Assembly: GCA_030068075.1 (NCBI GenBank)
Contig: CM057839.1
Location: forward strand, 54,340,960-54,404,959
From: Paguma larvata
Lineage: Eukaryota; Chordata; Mammalia; Carnivora; Viverridae
Length of the DNA stretch: 64,000 bases
Direction: 5' to 3'
A program made the translations under genes and the position numbers. The notes under the pieces are model-generated. The model was not told the origin of the DNA, searched no databases, and saw only the letters and a list, made by a program, of their open reading frames with translations. Below are positions 10,893-22,789 of this stretch, piece after piece; position 1 is the stretch's first letter, and each line of letters begins with the position of its first letter.

Positions 10893-11121
10893 TGTTATTG
10901 GTTTCTAATTTCATCCCACTGTAGCCAGAGAAGAAGCTTTGTATGACATTCAGTTTTCTAAATCTATTGAGACTTAATTTGTGATTTCACATATGGTTAC
11001 CCTGGAAAATGTTATGTTTCAAGATCTCTTAAAAAGAATGTGCGTTCTGTTGTTGGGTAGAGTGTGCTATATATGCCTGTTAGCTCTAGTCGGTGTATTG
11101 TGCTAAGACCTTTTATTTCTT

Positions 11122-11325
11122 GGAATGCCTGGGTGGCTCACTTGGTTGAGCGGTCGACTCTTAGTTTAGGCTCAGGTCATGATCTTATGGTTCCCGGGAT
11201 CAAGCCCTGTTTCAGGCTCTGTGCTGACCGTTTGGATCCTGCTCGGGATCGTCTCCTCCTCTCTGCCTCTCCTTGGGGCACATGCATGCTCTCTCAAAAT
11301 AAATAAATAAATGTTAAAAAAAAGA
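11122..11325 (+). mobile_element. CAN-SINE nested in L1, sense
   Basis: Full-length copy. Target duplication 'agaccttttatttc' on the left and 'agacttttatttcc' on the right, with L1 sequence continuing on both sides. Confidence 0.93.
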
Positions 11326-12260
11326 CTTTTATTTCCTTAATTGTCTGATTGTTTTATCCATTATCGTGCATGGGGTATTGAAGTCTCCAACTATTACTGT
11401 AGAACTGTCTATCTCTCCCTTCAATTCTGTCAGTTTTTGCTTCAAAAATTTTGATGGTTTATCATTAGGTGTGTAAATGTTTATAATTGTTATGTATCAT
11501 CTTACTGTATTAAACCTTTCGTTAATATATAATGTCTTTCTTTTTTCTTGTAAGCTCTTTTGCGTTAAGTCTATTTTGTTTGATGTTAATTAAACACTCT
11601 TGCTCTCTTTGGTTACTATTTATATGGAATATCTTCTTCCTTTTACTTTCATTTTTTTTTTTCCTTTTACTTTCAGCCTGTTTGGTCTTTGGATCTCAAG
11701 TGAGTCTCTTGTATACAACATATATTTGGATCTTGTATTTTTAATCTGTTCTTCCAATCTTTGTCTTTTCAATAACAGTTTAATCCATTTACATTTAAAG
11801 TAATTATTAATAAGTAAGGACTTCTATCATTATGTTATTTGTTTTATTTATGCCTCGTAATTTTTTGTCCTTCATTTCCTGCATTACTGTATTTTGTGTT
11901 TACTGAACTCTTTGTAGCAATATGTTCAAATTCTTGTCTCATATCCTTTTATGTATAATCTATACAAATATTCTTTCTGGTTACCATGGGGATTGCATTT
12001 AACATCCTAAAATTATAACACTTTTTTGAATTTATACCAGCTTAACTTCAATAATGTACAAAAACTCTACTTCTTTAAAACTCTGTCCCAGCCCTTTGGT
12101 AGTTGATGTCACAAATTATACATTATGGGTCTAAACAAACTAACGCTTTTAAAAAATGGATTAGTCTCTTAAGTCATGTACAAAACAAGATAATGGAGTT
12201 ATAAACCAAAGTTACAGTAATACCACCTCTTACACTCATAATTCTAAATTTTTTCTTTAA

Positions 12261-12490
12261 GGACCAGGTGGGTGGCTCAGTCGGTTGAGTGTCCGAATCG
12301 ATCTTGGCTCAAGTCATGATCTCCTGGTTTGTGAGATTGAGCCTCGGGTTGGGCTCCATGCTGACAGCACCGAGCCTGCCTGGGATTCTTTCTCTCTGCC
12401 TCTCTCTCTGCCCCTCTCCCACTCATGTGTTCTGTCTCTTTCTCTGTCTCTCTCTCTCTCAAAATAAATAAAAAATTTAGAAACAAAAAA
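12261..12490 (+). mobile_element. CAN-SINE nested in L1, sense
   Basis: Full-length head, CT-rich middle and AAAATAAATAAAAAA tail; 'ttttttctttaa' recurs on both sides as a target duplication. Confidence 0.92.
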
Positions 12491-12720
12491 ATTTTTCTTT
12501 AAATAATAATACTAACGTTTTATTGCTTATGTATTTACCTTTATTGAGATCTTTATTTTTCCAAATGGTTTTGAGTTACTGTGTAGTGTCCTTTCAGGTC
12601 ACCTTGTAGGATTCTCTTCAGCATTTATTTCAGGGCAGATGTAGTTGTCATGATACCCTCAGCTTTTGTTTATCTGGGGATATCTTCATCTACCCCTCAC
12701 TGGGAAGGCAACTAGTGTGA

Positions 12721-13061
12721 TGTCATAGTTGAATACCGTATACCATACTCTCTACAGGTAGAAATCAGTATTTTCCCTAGAGAATAAGAAAGAAGGATTA
12801 AAGACACGTTAGTTTTGTCAAGGTTAATTTGTCTTTAATTCTCAGCAATTAAAGTAATAACTCTAAGCAAAACCGGTATTTCTCTAGTGGGCGATGGTAC
12901 AAAGAGTATTCTTTGTAAGAATAAATCATTTTCGGTAATACACGTGGACAGGACAAAGTTCAAAAGATACCAAAAGTTATGCAATAAAAACTCCTCTTGC
13001 CCCGTGCTCCCCACTCCCTAAAATTTTTTCTTTCTTAATCTGCAGAGGTGGCTGGTTACCT
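12721..13061. other. Intergenic, no feature
   Basis: AT-rich with no recognised gene; possibly further worn L1. Confidence 0.4.
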
Positions 13062-13065
13062 TTGT

Positions 13066-13106
<41 letters not shown>
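13062..13106. repeat. (GT)n microsatellite
   Basis: About 21 GT units with one TA step. Confidence 0.95.
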
Positions 13107-13107
<1 letters not shown>

Positions 13108-13127
13108 CCTAACAGAGCAATGTTCTT

Positions 13128-13323
13128 AATGTTTTTTTTTGACACGGAGAGAAAGACACAGTGAGCTGGGGGGCAGGGCAGAGAGAGAGAGCGAGATAGA
13201 GGATCCAAAGTGGGCTTTGCACTGAAAGTAGAGAACCTGACGCAGGGCTCGAGCTCACGAACTATGAGCTTGTGACCTGGACCAAAGTCAGACTCTTAAC
13301 CGACTGAGCCAGCCAGGCTCCCT
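13128..13323 (-). mobile_element. CAN-SINE, antisense
   Basis: T run at left, AG-rich middle, 'aaccgactgagccagccagg' at right. Confidence 0.9.
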
Positions 13324-13435
13324 GCAATGTATTATTTCTAAAAACTAATAATAGCACATAACGTTCTGTGCCTTACTCACGTAATGATACACCAACAATA
13401 CTTTCATATTGACATTTTAAGAACTACCCCACTCT

Positions 13436-13632
13436 TTTTTTTAAAAATATTTATTTAGTTTTGAGAGAGACAAAGAAAGAGCATGCGCAGGGGAGGGCAG
13501 AGAGAGAGGGAGACACGGAATCCGAAGCAGGCTCTAGGCTCTGAGCCGTCAGCACAGAGCCCAATGCAGGGCTCAAACCCACAAACTGCCGAAGTCAGAT
13601 GCTTGACTGACTGAGCCACTCGGGTATCCCCT
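13436..13632 (-). mobile_element. CAN-SINE, antisense
   Basis: Full-length; ends 'gagccactcgggtatcccc'. Confidence 0.92.
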
Positions 13633-13762
13633 AGAACTTCATTCCTTTTAAAGACTAATTTGCATACCACTTTAGGGTCGTGTCATATTCTTTCATCAAT
13701 AGGGAATTGTTTCCAATTCTTTTGCTGCTTCAAAAACGGTACATTAAGAATCTTTGAATATT

Positions 13763-13950
13763 GGGGTGCCTGAGTGGCTCAGTCAGTTAAGTGTCTGACT
13801 CTTGATTTTGGCTCAGGTCATGACCCCGTGGTCATGGGATGGAGCCCTGCATTGGGTTCCTTGCCGTGTGTGGAGCATGCTTGGGATTCTCTCTCTCTCT
13901 TCATCTGCCCCTCCCCCATTTGTTCACACTCCTCCCCCCCCTCCAAAGAA
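13763..13950 (+). mobile_element. CAN-SINE, sense
   Basis: Head 'gtgcctgagtggctcagtca' and CT-rich middle; tail is a short C-run and 'aaagaagaa', so it has lost its AATAAA. Confidence 0.88.
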
Positions 13951-14193
13951 GAATCTATGTATATTTATCATTTTTTCACATCTGCAAATATTTCCAAAGA
14001 ATGTAGTACTGGGTCCGAATAATCGTAATTTTGATAGATGCCACTAAGTTACCGTCCACAAAGGCTGGGCCAATGAACACTGCTATATTTAATGAGAGTA
14101 TTACCAAACTTTCTGATCTTTGCTAATCTATATGAAATTAAACATACTTTCTTAGCAAGGTACCATTTATATTTACATTCACATATATATCTA

Positions 14194-14393
14194 TTAATGT
14201 TTTATTCACTTTTGAGGGAGCATGAGTCAGGGAAGGGGGAGAGTGAGAGGGGGACAGAGAATCTGAAGTGGGCTCTGTGCTGACAGAAGCAAGCCCAATG
14301 CGGGGCTCTAACTCACAAACGACCTCACAAACCATGAGATCATGACTTGAGCTAAAGTCAGACATTCAACCGACTGAGCCACCCAGGAGCCCC
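14194..14393 (-). mobile_element. CAN-SINE, antisense
   Basis: Full-length, ending 'gactgagccacccaggagcc'. Confidence 0.92.
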
Positions 14394-14629
14394 TTACATT
14401 TTTATGTTTTTATGGATTTGTATTTCTGTATATTTATATTTCTTTTGAGTTGTTCGTCCTTTTCTTGCTGTTACGTATTGTCCGTCATGTGCCTTGGGGG
14501 TATTTTTTCTCAGTTTGTCATTTGATTTTTGACTTTGCATATAGTATTTTTTTTAAATCATCTAGAACTTTGTTTTTTGTAGTCAAATTTATCAAATTGT
14601 TTTTTCATGGCTTCTGTTTTTGGGATGTA

Positions 14630-14860
14630 GTGGATTCGGATTATGCGTGTTGGAGCCCAGCTGCTCGGATCCAGATCTTAGTTCTGCTGCTTTCATGCTG
14701 CGTGTCTCTGGGCAAGTTACTTAACCTCTCTGGACTTCATTCTCCTCATCTGTGAAATTGGGATGATAATAGGACTCGATTTATAGGCTTCTTGTGAAAA
14801 TTAGAAGAGTTAACATCTGTCAGGTAGTAGAGCACATAGGAAAAACTCCATGTAAATGTC
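14630..14860 (+). repeat. MIR, well preserved
   Basis: 'tctctgggcaagttacttaa', 'cctcatctgtgaaattggga' and 'gataataggac' are the MIR core in order. Confidence 0.8.
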
Positions 14861-14869
14861 CCCGGTTGT

Positions 14870-15250
14870 ATCAGACAGGATACAGGAGGTGACGCTGCAA
14901 GAACTAATAACCCCAACGTCTCGGTGGCTGGTAACAAAGATTTATCCCTTAAGCACACTACCCGCGCATCACAGATCAACTTCGGCTCTGCGCCACGGTG
15001 TCGTCCGTTGGACCCAAGGGAACTCACGTTGGTATGTGGTGGACCCGTGGCACAGAGAAAAGAGATCACAGCGAAGCGCACGCTGGCTCCGCCTGTCCAC
15101 CCGGAAGTGCCACACATCGCTTCTCCCATCTTATTGGCCAAAGCAAGTCACGTGGCCACCCCGCACTTCGACAAGACAGGCTGCATTATCCTCCAGGGAC
15201 AGGAACATCCAAAAAAAGGAAACTGGAATTTTTAGCACATAGTTTTACAA
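14870..15250 (+). repeat. Fossil interspersed repeat, family unknown, CpG-retaining
   Basis: Contains 'ttggccaaagcaagtcacgt' and 'aagtgccacacatcgcttct', phrases of a repeat common in mammals. Unusually many CpGs remain. I cannot name the family. Confidence 0.5.
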
Positions 15251-16261
15251 TCTCCTGCGGCCCGTATCATTATCTTGCATTGTGTGTGGGCCTCCACACC
15301 AAGATTGTAAAAAATTCATCCCCTGACCGTGTCTCCGGAGCAGGGCCCAGAAAATACTCCCTTCGATGGGGTTTCATGAAAGGTGCTGCTGGGAGTGGCG
15401 CTTCCGTCAGAAACGTTGCCCTGGGTGTCCTCCGCAGGCTGAGAATGGCGAGAGAAATGCCGCCGCGTAAGTGGACTGCCGGAGTTCAGAGGCCGAGTGA
15501 CAGTGTTTCATACCGGAGACGCTAGGCATGGTTCCTGCAAACGGCGACAGGTCCGCAGTGGCAAACAGAGCGCTTTGACTTGTGAGGATCTTTGATGGTG
15601 TCCTGCGAATGGGATAGGTGGTCGGCCAGCGGAAACATACTTTGATTTACGTAATTGGAAATCGTCAGGTAAGCAGAGATCTGATTTGGGTCTCGATGGT
15701 AGAGTCGTGGCCTCTCACCCGGTTCCGGGATCTCAGCTCGTTCACAGACCTGGAGCCCTTTGACCCCGCTCCAAGCACGTACTAAAAATCCTCCCTCGAG
15801 TCCTGTGGGACCTACGGCCATTACCACGGGCTTCTCAGGCAGGCAACTACGGCACATTTGAGTTCACTGCCCTGACCTGTTTAGGAAGGAACTTGTAAGG
15901 CTGCCAGTTTGGAGTGAGGCCCAGGGCAAGAGAAGGTCTGTGGCAAGTCCAGGCTCTAGTGGGTGGTACTCTACCGCGTGGACGTCCCCCAAGAGTCTAG
16001 TGCAGACAGGGGTGCTGTTTGGGGACTTCAGGAAGCCCCAGTAGGAGAGCTGCAAGGCACATCCCCTGGGCTTGGGGGCAAAGCCATACCCTCATTTGCA
16101 AATAACTGTTTGTCCTTTGTGAAACCGCTCTTGAGTTGTGACTGGCCTCTGGCAGGAACTGAATGTTTGACCATGTTGTCTGATCTGTCCATCGTGAGGT
16201 GGCAGGGATGACAATGGCTCAAAGTTCTGAGAACAGAGGAAAAAAAATCTTATCTTTTATT
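15251..16261. other. Intergenic unique stretch, CpG-retaining to about 15.9 kb
   Basis: No repeat recognised. CpG is present through 15.3-15.85 kb. Short open frames on both strands have no recognised homology. Confidence 0.5.
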
Positions 16262-16477
16262 TTTAATTAAAGAATTTTTTAAATTCATTTATTTATTTTT
16301 AAGAGAGCACGAGCAGGGAAGGGGCAGAGAGACAGGTAACGAGAGAACCCCAAGCAGGATCCGCACTGTCCGCGTCGAGCCTGATGTGGGGCTCGAACTC
16401 AGGAACCGCGAGATCATGACCTGAGCTGAAATCGAGAGCTGGGTGTACTTAGCCAACTGAGCCACCCTGGCACCTCT
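16262..16477 (-). mobile_element. CAN-SINE, antisense
   Basis: Left tail 'attcatttatttatttttaa', right head 'aactgagccaccctggcacc'. Confidence 0.92.
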
Positions 16478-17018
16478 CCCCACCAAAAGCTTATTTTTTA
16501 AAAATGGCAGGAGAAAATGGAAAAATCCCAGAGCACTCCCAAGCTCCTGGAGTGCTAGACAGTGGGGGAGAAATACCCGCAAAATCCGGGAGGCAGCTTC
16601 AAAGACTACTCACAGCGACCCCGCGTGGTGCAGGGAGCAGCCCGACGTTCCGTATCCAAGAGTGATAGCAGACACTGTGGAGCCACGGCTGGGCCTGGAC
16701 AGGGCCTGGCAATTTGGGTGCACCTCCAAGTAACTAGGGCCCCTCGGTGCTCAGCTGTAATGTCTTTCCCAGGGAGGGCTTCTCTGGCTGAGGCCCAGCT
16801 TGCCGTCATCTGCCCTTGTGGCGCCCCGTACTTCCCCTTCTTAAAGGATAATATTCAGAGAAAGGTAAAAGCATGTCTCCGATGCAGATATAAGTTAATG
16901 AAATGGAGTACACCAGACAGGAAACAAAAAACTTTAAAAAAAAAAAAAAGAACAGGCAGATTAAAAAAATTACCAGAGCTTTAAAAAATGATAGTATTTT
17001 CAAAATGGAACCTTTCGA
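16478..17018. other. Intergenic, no feature
   Basis: Nothing recognised apart from an A run near 16935-16950. Confidence 0.5.
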
Positions 17019-17230
17019 TTTTTTTAATGTTTATTTATTATCGAGAGACAGAGAGAGACAGACCATGAGCATGAGAGGGGCACAGAGAGAGGGAGACACA
17101 GAATCTGAAGCAGGCTCCAGGCTCTGAGCTGTCAGCCCAGAGTCCGATGTGGGGCTCGAACCCACAAACTGTGAGATCATGACCTGAGCTGAAGTCAGAT
17201 GCTTAACTCTCTGAGCCACCCAGGTGCCCC
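17019..17230 (-). mobile_element. CAN-SINE, antisense, with target duplication
   Basis: Full-length. Flanked by 'aaaatggaaccttt' and 'aaaatagaaccttt', one mismatch. Confidence 0.95.
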
Positions 17231-18303
17231 CAAAATAGAACCTTTAAAACTGAAAAAAAAAAAAAATGCTGTTGGAATTAAAATAGGCAAATAGTTGAAG
17301 AGAGAATTAGTAAGCTGGAAACCAGATTTAAAGACATTTCTCCAAATTCAGCATGAGACAGGGAGGTGGGAAACGCCTGGGGGGTCAAAGGAAGACTGAC
17401 CACCTTGGCCGTGGTCATGGATCTAAGACCTTCAGCCCTGGCAGTACAAAGGTGCTGTTTGAAGTCTGAGCGGTCGGAGGATTTTCTTTCCCAATTATTT
17501 TCCGGTGACGCTCCTGACTGGGGCTGCCACGCTGCAGCCGTTCTCTTGTAACCAATGCCTCTGTATTGTTCGAAACCATCGATAACCAGGCCCAAGTCTT
17601 TTCTTCCCCTGGCCATACAGAAATCCCGGTGATGGCAGGGGTGTGACTTGGGGAGAAGGTGGCAATGCAGCGGAGCTACAGGCCAGAGGAGCATGAGCCA
17701 CCTACTGGTGCCTTCAGCTAGTGCTTGTGCTTGTCCCGTGGCCACCACCCCACTTCCGCCCGGCACCTTCCGCTGCCAGATGCCCTGCCTCCTCTCTGTG
17801 TGTTTTATTTCACACTCGGTTCAACCTCAACCCCTCTGGGTCTCATCCTAATATCCCTTCACGCATCCCCCTTTCTCCACGGACGCTCCTGCATTCAGGC
17901 CTTCTAGGCGACCGAGACGGCGTCTGCCGTGTCCCCACCTCCGGACTGGCCTCCCGTCACTGCATGTGTCATTCTGTCTGGGACCTTTCCACGTGGCTAG
18001 TCTGGTAATGTCCTCACTGCTCATTCTCCTCAGCCCGGAAGCCAGACTCCCCGTGTGACACCAGGGCTTCCTAGTCTTGTCTCTACTCACCTCTTGGGCT
18101 CCATCTCTTGTCATTTTTCTAAACTCCACTCCAGCCATGTTAGAAATTCCGGCCATGTTAGAAATTTTTGACTTCCTGCAAGTGTTCTATACTTTCACTT
18201 CGAGGCTATGGGACATGCTGTTAACTTTGTCTTAAAAGGGTTTCTCCTTCCCAACTGTCCCATTGCCCTTCTGATACCAATTCGTTCAAAATATATTTAT
18301 TGA
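17231..18303. other. Intergenic unique stretch
   Basis: About 1 kb free of SINEs with moderate GC. Overlapping open frames on both strands (up to 162 codons) have no recognisable domain or splice logic. Confidence 0.5.
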
Positions 18304-18530
18304 GGGGCACCTGGGTGGCTACAGTCGGTTAAGGGTCTGACTTCAGCTCAGGTCATGATCTCATGGTTTGTGAGTTTGAGCCCCACGTCAGGCTCTGTGT
18401 AGTCAGTGCGGAGCCTGCTTGGGATTCTCTGTCTCCCTCTTTCTTTGCTGCCCTCCCCTGCTCTCTCTCTGTCTGTCTCTCTCTTTCAAAATAAATAAAT
18501 AAATAAACGTTAAAAAATATTAAAAAACAG
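18304..18530 (+). mobile_element. CAN-SINE, sense
   Basis: Full-length with (AATA)n tail 'aaataaataaataaataaac'. Confidence 0.94.
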
Positions 18531-18564
18531 AAAATACAAGTCAAATTGAAACAATTAAAACAAT

Positions 18565-18773
18565 TTTTTTTAAGTGTTTTATTTTATTTTAGAGAGAGAG
18601 AGACAGAGTGTGAGCAGGGGCGGGGCAGAGAGAGAGGGAGACATAGAATCCGAAGCAGGCTTCAGACTCCGAGCTGTCAGCACAGAGCCCAATGCGGGGC
18701 TCGAACCCACAAACTGAGATCATGACCTGAGCTGAAGTTGGACACGCAACTGACTGAGCCACCCAGGTGCCCC
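18565..18773 (-). mobile_element. CAN-SINE, antisense, with target duplication
   Basis: Full-length; 'aaattgaaacaatt' is present at both flanks. Confidence 0.95.
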
Positions 18774-19759
18774 AAATTGAAACAATTTAAAATGACTAAT
18801 AGGCCATCAAACAAACTTACCATAATTTTATACTTAAATTGCTTCCAAGTGTTTGTTAGTATCCCACGATTAGCATCTTTGTACATAAAGATTTTTTCAA
18901 TATTTAAGATTATCAATTTTTTAAAAAGCCCGGTAGTTAAAAAAATTTAAAGGTTACCGATAGATGTTTCCAAAGATGTTTTACTAGTGTTTATTCTCCT
19001 CACAAGCATGTGATAATGATTTTATTGCACTCGTTTTAATTTTATGACCAGCAAAGTTGCTGCTCGTAGCTTTTCGAAGTTGAAATATTGGAAGGTAATT
19101 ATGTCTGTCTTCAAATATGACTTGACTCTAAATATTGATTCTAAATTCTAAGCTGGGGGCCCATTTGTCTGATCCAGGCCTGCAATTCTTCTTTTACCAC
19201 GAAATAAAGCCTCAGCTACCGTATAAATAAATTGTAAAGTTTCAGGTGATTTATGCGGTTCGCTGCTGTGTGAATGAGAAATTGATAAAGCGAGTCGACA
19301 AGGAAGTAACTTGCAAAAGGAAATAGATCTCCAAACCCTTGATAAAGCTATAAATACCATTCCAAGAGAAGTGGTTCTCATAGGCGGGAGGATTATACCG
19401 GAAGAAATTCGGCAATTCCAAATTAACGTACTCTGAAAATTCAAGGAGTTACAGGTGTGCCTAGGATGTTTTCTGTTAAAGTCTTCCATTCACTGCAAGC
19501 GAAGCAAATGGAGCATGACCTAAGAAACCTGGTGTTTTATCCTTTCTCCTCTCCAATGCCGTGATTTAGTAATTTGGCGCCTTAGTTATTCTTGCCTTAT
19601 ATAAGCAAAACAGAACATACCAAAGCTTCAAGACTTTCTCTCTGCGAGGTGTTTCTTCCAACTTGTAACGCTCACCCTTAAGGCTCATCCTTGCTAAACT
19701 GTCCCATTACAGAAAAGTATTGACTGGTTCAAATGCATGTCTTCGTGTCATTCACTTTC
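18774..19759. other. Intergenic unique stretch
   Basis: No repeat recognised. 19.15-19.5 kb has mixed composition and retained CpG, unlike the AT-rich surroundings, and could be conserved noncoding sequence; no gene is supported. Confidence 0.45.
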
Positions 19760-19953
19760 TTTTTTAAAATTTATTTTTGATTTTTTTTAGAGAGAGAGTG
19801 GAGGAAAGGGGAAGAGAGAGAGAGAGAATCTTAAATAGATGCCCCGCTCAGCAAGGAGCCCTATGCAGAGCTTGATCCCACGACCCTGGGATCATGACCT
19901 GAGCCAAAATCAAGAGCTGGATGCTTAGCCGACTGAGCCTCCCAGGCACCCCC
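19760..19953 (-). mobile_element. CAN-SINE, antisense, with target duplication
   Basis: Flanked by 'gtcattcactttct' and 'gtcactcactgtct'. Confidence 0.93.
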
Positions 19954-20019
19954 CATGTCACTCACTGTCTTACTGTTAGCATCGAGGGAAAGAGAAGGTC
20001 CTGTCAGGCATCCTGTTTG

Positions 20020-20175
20020 CAGTGACCGTTCTGCCCTCTACCAATCATTATCTTAAGTAGGTCACAACCCTCTCTGGGGTTCAGTTTCTTCATTCATTAA
20101 TTGGAAATGATAATTTCCACCAACGTTCTCCTAGGGTAAAGTGAGAGTGAGGAGAGGTACTTCGTAACGATAACA
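20020..20175 (+). repeat. MIR-like fossil
   Basis: 'ttaagtaggtcacaaccctc', 'tcagtttcttcattcat' and 'tggaaatgataatttcca' follow the MIR core order. Confidence 0.55.
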
Positions 20176-20697
20176 TTAGCTAATTCTGTAAGGTTGCGTT
20201 GTTAGCAGGGGTCCTCGCCTGTGATCAGGCTTTAATAATTGAGAGGGGCTGACGGGGTACATCTTTGCAGTGCCCACTGTAAGGGGCATCTTTGGATCCT
20301 ATCTCCCTCTCTTCTGCTTTCTCACCCTTCCCATGACCTGGAGCAACCTTGCTTCTTGTCCTGTCGACATTTTTTCCGTTACCAGAGGCCCATTCTAAGA
20401 CACTGATGGATGAAAAGCCGTAAGGAGACAGGCATGGCTGTGGAATGTGCAGTTTCAGATGCTTGGAGCAGGTGACAGGGAAGTGTCACCACTGTCTGTG
20501 CCTTGAGGGCAGCAGGACGTGGTGCAGCGTTTCTCAAATTAGGGCCTGTGGGCAACGTTTTAAAATCTGTGTTTTCATTTCGAATATTTAAAAATATATA
20601 CATATTCTGGATTGATTGTCAACGTGACTGTTTATAGCTTAGGATTGCCGTGGGATTTCAGCGTCCACACTCCTCGTTTGTGTGTAGAGACTATTTT

Positions 20698-20722
20698 ATT
20701 TATTATTATTATTATTATTATT
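20698..20722. repeat. (TTA)n next to SINE tail
   Basis: About seven TTA/ATT units joining the T-rich tail of the next SINE. Confidence 0.9.
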
Positions 20723-20934
20723 TTAATGTTTTATTTATTTTTGAGGGAGAGAGAGAGAGAGACAGAATGTGAGTCGGGGAGGGGCAGAGAGAGAGGGAGA
20801 CACAGAATCTGAAGCAGGCTCCAGGCTCTGAGCTGACAGCACCGAGCCCAACACAGGGCTCGAATTCACGAGCTGTGAGATCGTGACCTGAGCTGAAGTC
20901 GGATGCTTAACCGCCTGAGCCACCCAAGTGCCCC
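20722..20934 (-). mobile_element. CAN-SINE, antisense, with target duplication
   Basis: Full-length; 'agactattttattta' left and 'agactattttaatta' right. Confidence 0.95.
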
Positions 20935-21384
20935 TAGACTATTTTAATTAAATTACTAAAAAGAACAGGGCTTGATTTAATATGCAAATGATACATACAA
21001 GCCAATTAAAGGCCACATCATATTAGGGATCTGGCCTGAGTGAAGGTTTCCTGATGATTCAAGTGACAGGGGCATTGAGCATGTTGCTGGTATGACGTAA
21101 GCTCAGGGAACCCCAGGACGGCCGTGTGGCAGCAGTCCGTACCGTCTTCATGTTGCCAGTGACAATGTAGTTTTCCAGCAAGACAGTATCATCCAACTCG
21201 TTAATGTTGTTACTTTGAATGTTACTGGTTTTACACTCTAATCGGTATGTAACTCGTAAGTCTATTTTGATGCAAACACACAAAGCTCATGTCAAGTTTT
21301 TTTCTTGTACAGACTTAAGCAACATCATACAACCATTTACTGGTTGTATGGGAATCTAATTTTCTCTCAGAGGGCTTTGTACAT
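20935..21384. other. Intergenic, no feature
   Basis: No gene or repeat recognised. Confidence 0.5.
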
Positions 21385-21580
21385 CACTCACTGTGGACGA
21401 GCTCTGAGGTAGCGTGAAGAGCATCAGCCGCAGAAGGCAGGTTGTCTGAGTTCTAGTTGTGGCGTTGTCGTTCACCACCTGTAGGACTTGGGGCTGGTCG
21501 TCTCGCCTCTGTGCACCCGTTGGCTCCTCTGTGGAATGGAGGGACTTGATTATATGATCTTTAGATTCTCTGCCAGCTCT
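21385..21580 (+). repeat. MIR-like fossil
   Basis: 'gttgtctgagttctagttgt' and 'ctcctctgtggaatggaggg' follow the MIR order; cut by the next SINE. Confidence 0.5.
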
Positions 21581-21591
21581 AAATTCTTTTC

Positions 21592-21808
21592 TTTTTTTTT
21601 TTTTAAACATTTATTCATTTTTGAGAGGCAGAGAGACAGAGCCCAAGCAGGAGAATGGCAGAGAGAGGGGGAGACACAGAATCCGAAGCCGGCTCCTGGC
21701 TCTGAGCCATCAGCACAGAGCCCGACGCGGGGCTTGAACTCACGAACCGTGAGATCATGACCTGAGCCGAGGTCGGATGCTCAACCGACTGAGCCACCCA
21801 GGCACCCC
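21592..21808 (-). mobile_element. CAN-SINE, antisense, with target duplication
   Basis: Full-length; 'taaattcttttctttt' left and 'taaattctattcttt' right. CpGs in the head are well kept ('cgacgcggggc'). Confidence 0.95.
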
Positions 21809-22789
21809 TAAATTCTATTCTTTAAGAGGTCAAGGCCCTCATTTGGGAACGCAGCCAAGTACTGGTTTGTGCTATTTGTAGTCCGAGAATGAAGGCCGAG
21901 GTCACTGTGACTTTAGGCAGAAACCACCAAGGTCACCAGGGGGCTGCTGCTGGCTGCCCTGACGCCCACAGAGGAAGGAAGAGACCCCTTTAACTCTTGT
22001 GGACTCAGATGCAAGGCACACGCTTCGGATCACTGTGATGTATGACAGTGATTCCGTATGGGGGACCGGTGGGGGGTGTCATCAAGATCAGGGCTTCTCA
22101 ATCCTGGAGCCCCACCCCACTTGAGAACCGGGTTGAAATAGACATCCCCGCACCCCCACCCCCGCCCCACTGCTGTTGGGACTGCATCAGATCTCTCTGG
22201 GGTGTGGCCCAGAAAAATGGTTGGAAAGCAGCTGAGAAAGTTATCCTTGGAATGTGCCCAATGCGTTTCTGCAAGATGCTCACAGGCAGAAGTACAGCTG
22301 TGACCCAAGTCCTAGAGGCTTTGGAAGGTCCGCCTGGAGAATTCCAGAGGGATTGAAGTGTAAACAACTTGAAATTTTCTCCTCCCTCCTCTCCTCCCTC
22401 TCCCATTCTTCCTTCTCCTCTTCCCTTCCTTCTTCAATAGCTAAATCTCACTGAGGGCCTCCCGTGTTTGACCACGTATATATGGCCTTATTTTATCCTC
22501 ACCACACATCCTACGCAGCAAAAATTTTTTTTTATTTTAGTTAGTACACATTTTCATATCCAGATACGGAGGCACAGAGGTTCAAGTTGCCCATATTCGT
22601 GTGCAGAGAGATGCAGGGTACACCCTTTGGGGGTTGGGCTGTGGGGCATGGTGTGGGCACAGACGCCAAGGACAGGCAAAAAGCTGGTGAATGCCCTGCA
22701 CCGCAGACCCTGGGGTACACGGCGGGGCGATGAATGGTGGGTCTCCAGCAACAACTGTGGAATAAATGAAGAGCCCCAGTGACTGCGTT
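21809..22789. other. Intergenic; weak DNA-transposon fossil
   Basis: About 22.08-22.25 kb resembles the 'ggagccccacccca...atctctctggggtgtggccca' wording of hAT-type fossils, with low certainty. 22.38-22.43 kb is CT-rich. No gene seen. Confidence 0.35.

Larger units (their letters stand above)
10893..12720 (-). mobile_element. L1 fragment, antisense, with two nested SINEs
   Basis: T-rich + strand with phrases such as 'tattgaagtctccaactatt' and 'cttcaattctgtcagttttt' that are the complement of L1 ORF2. Many stops; no intact frame. It is interrupted by SINEs at 11122 and 12261, so it predates them. Confidence 0.85.

Noticed and set aside
15251..16261. Possible processed pseudogene in the unique block
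   Set aside because: No poly-A tail, no recognisable protein likeness in any frame.
17278..17766. 162-codon minus-strand frame
   Set aside because: No homology recognised, no splice or promoter support, and competing frames on the other strand.
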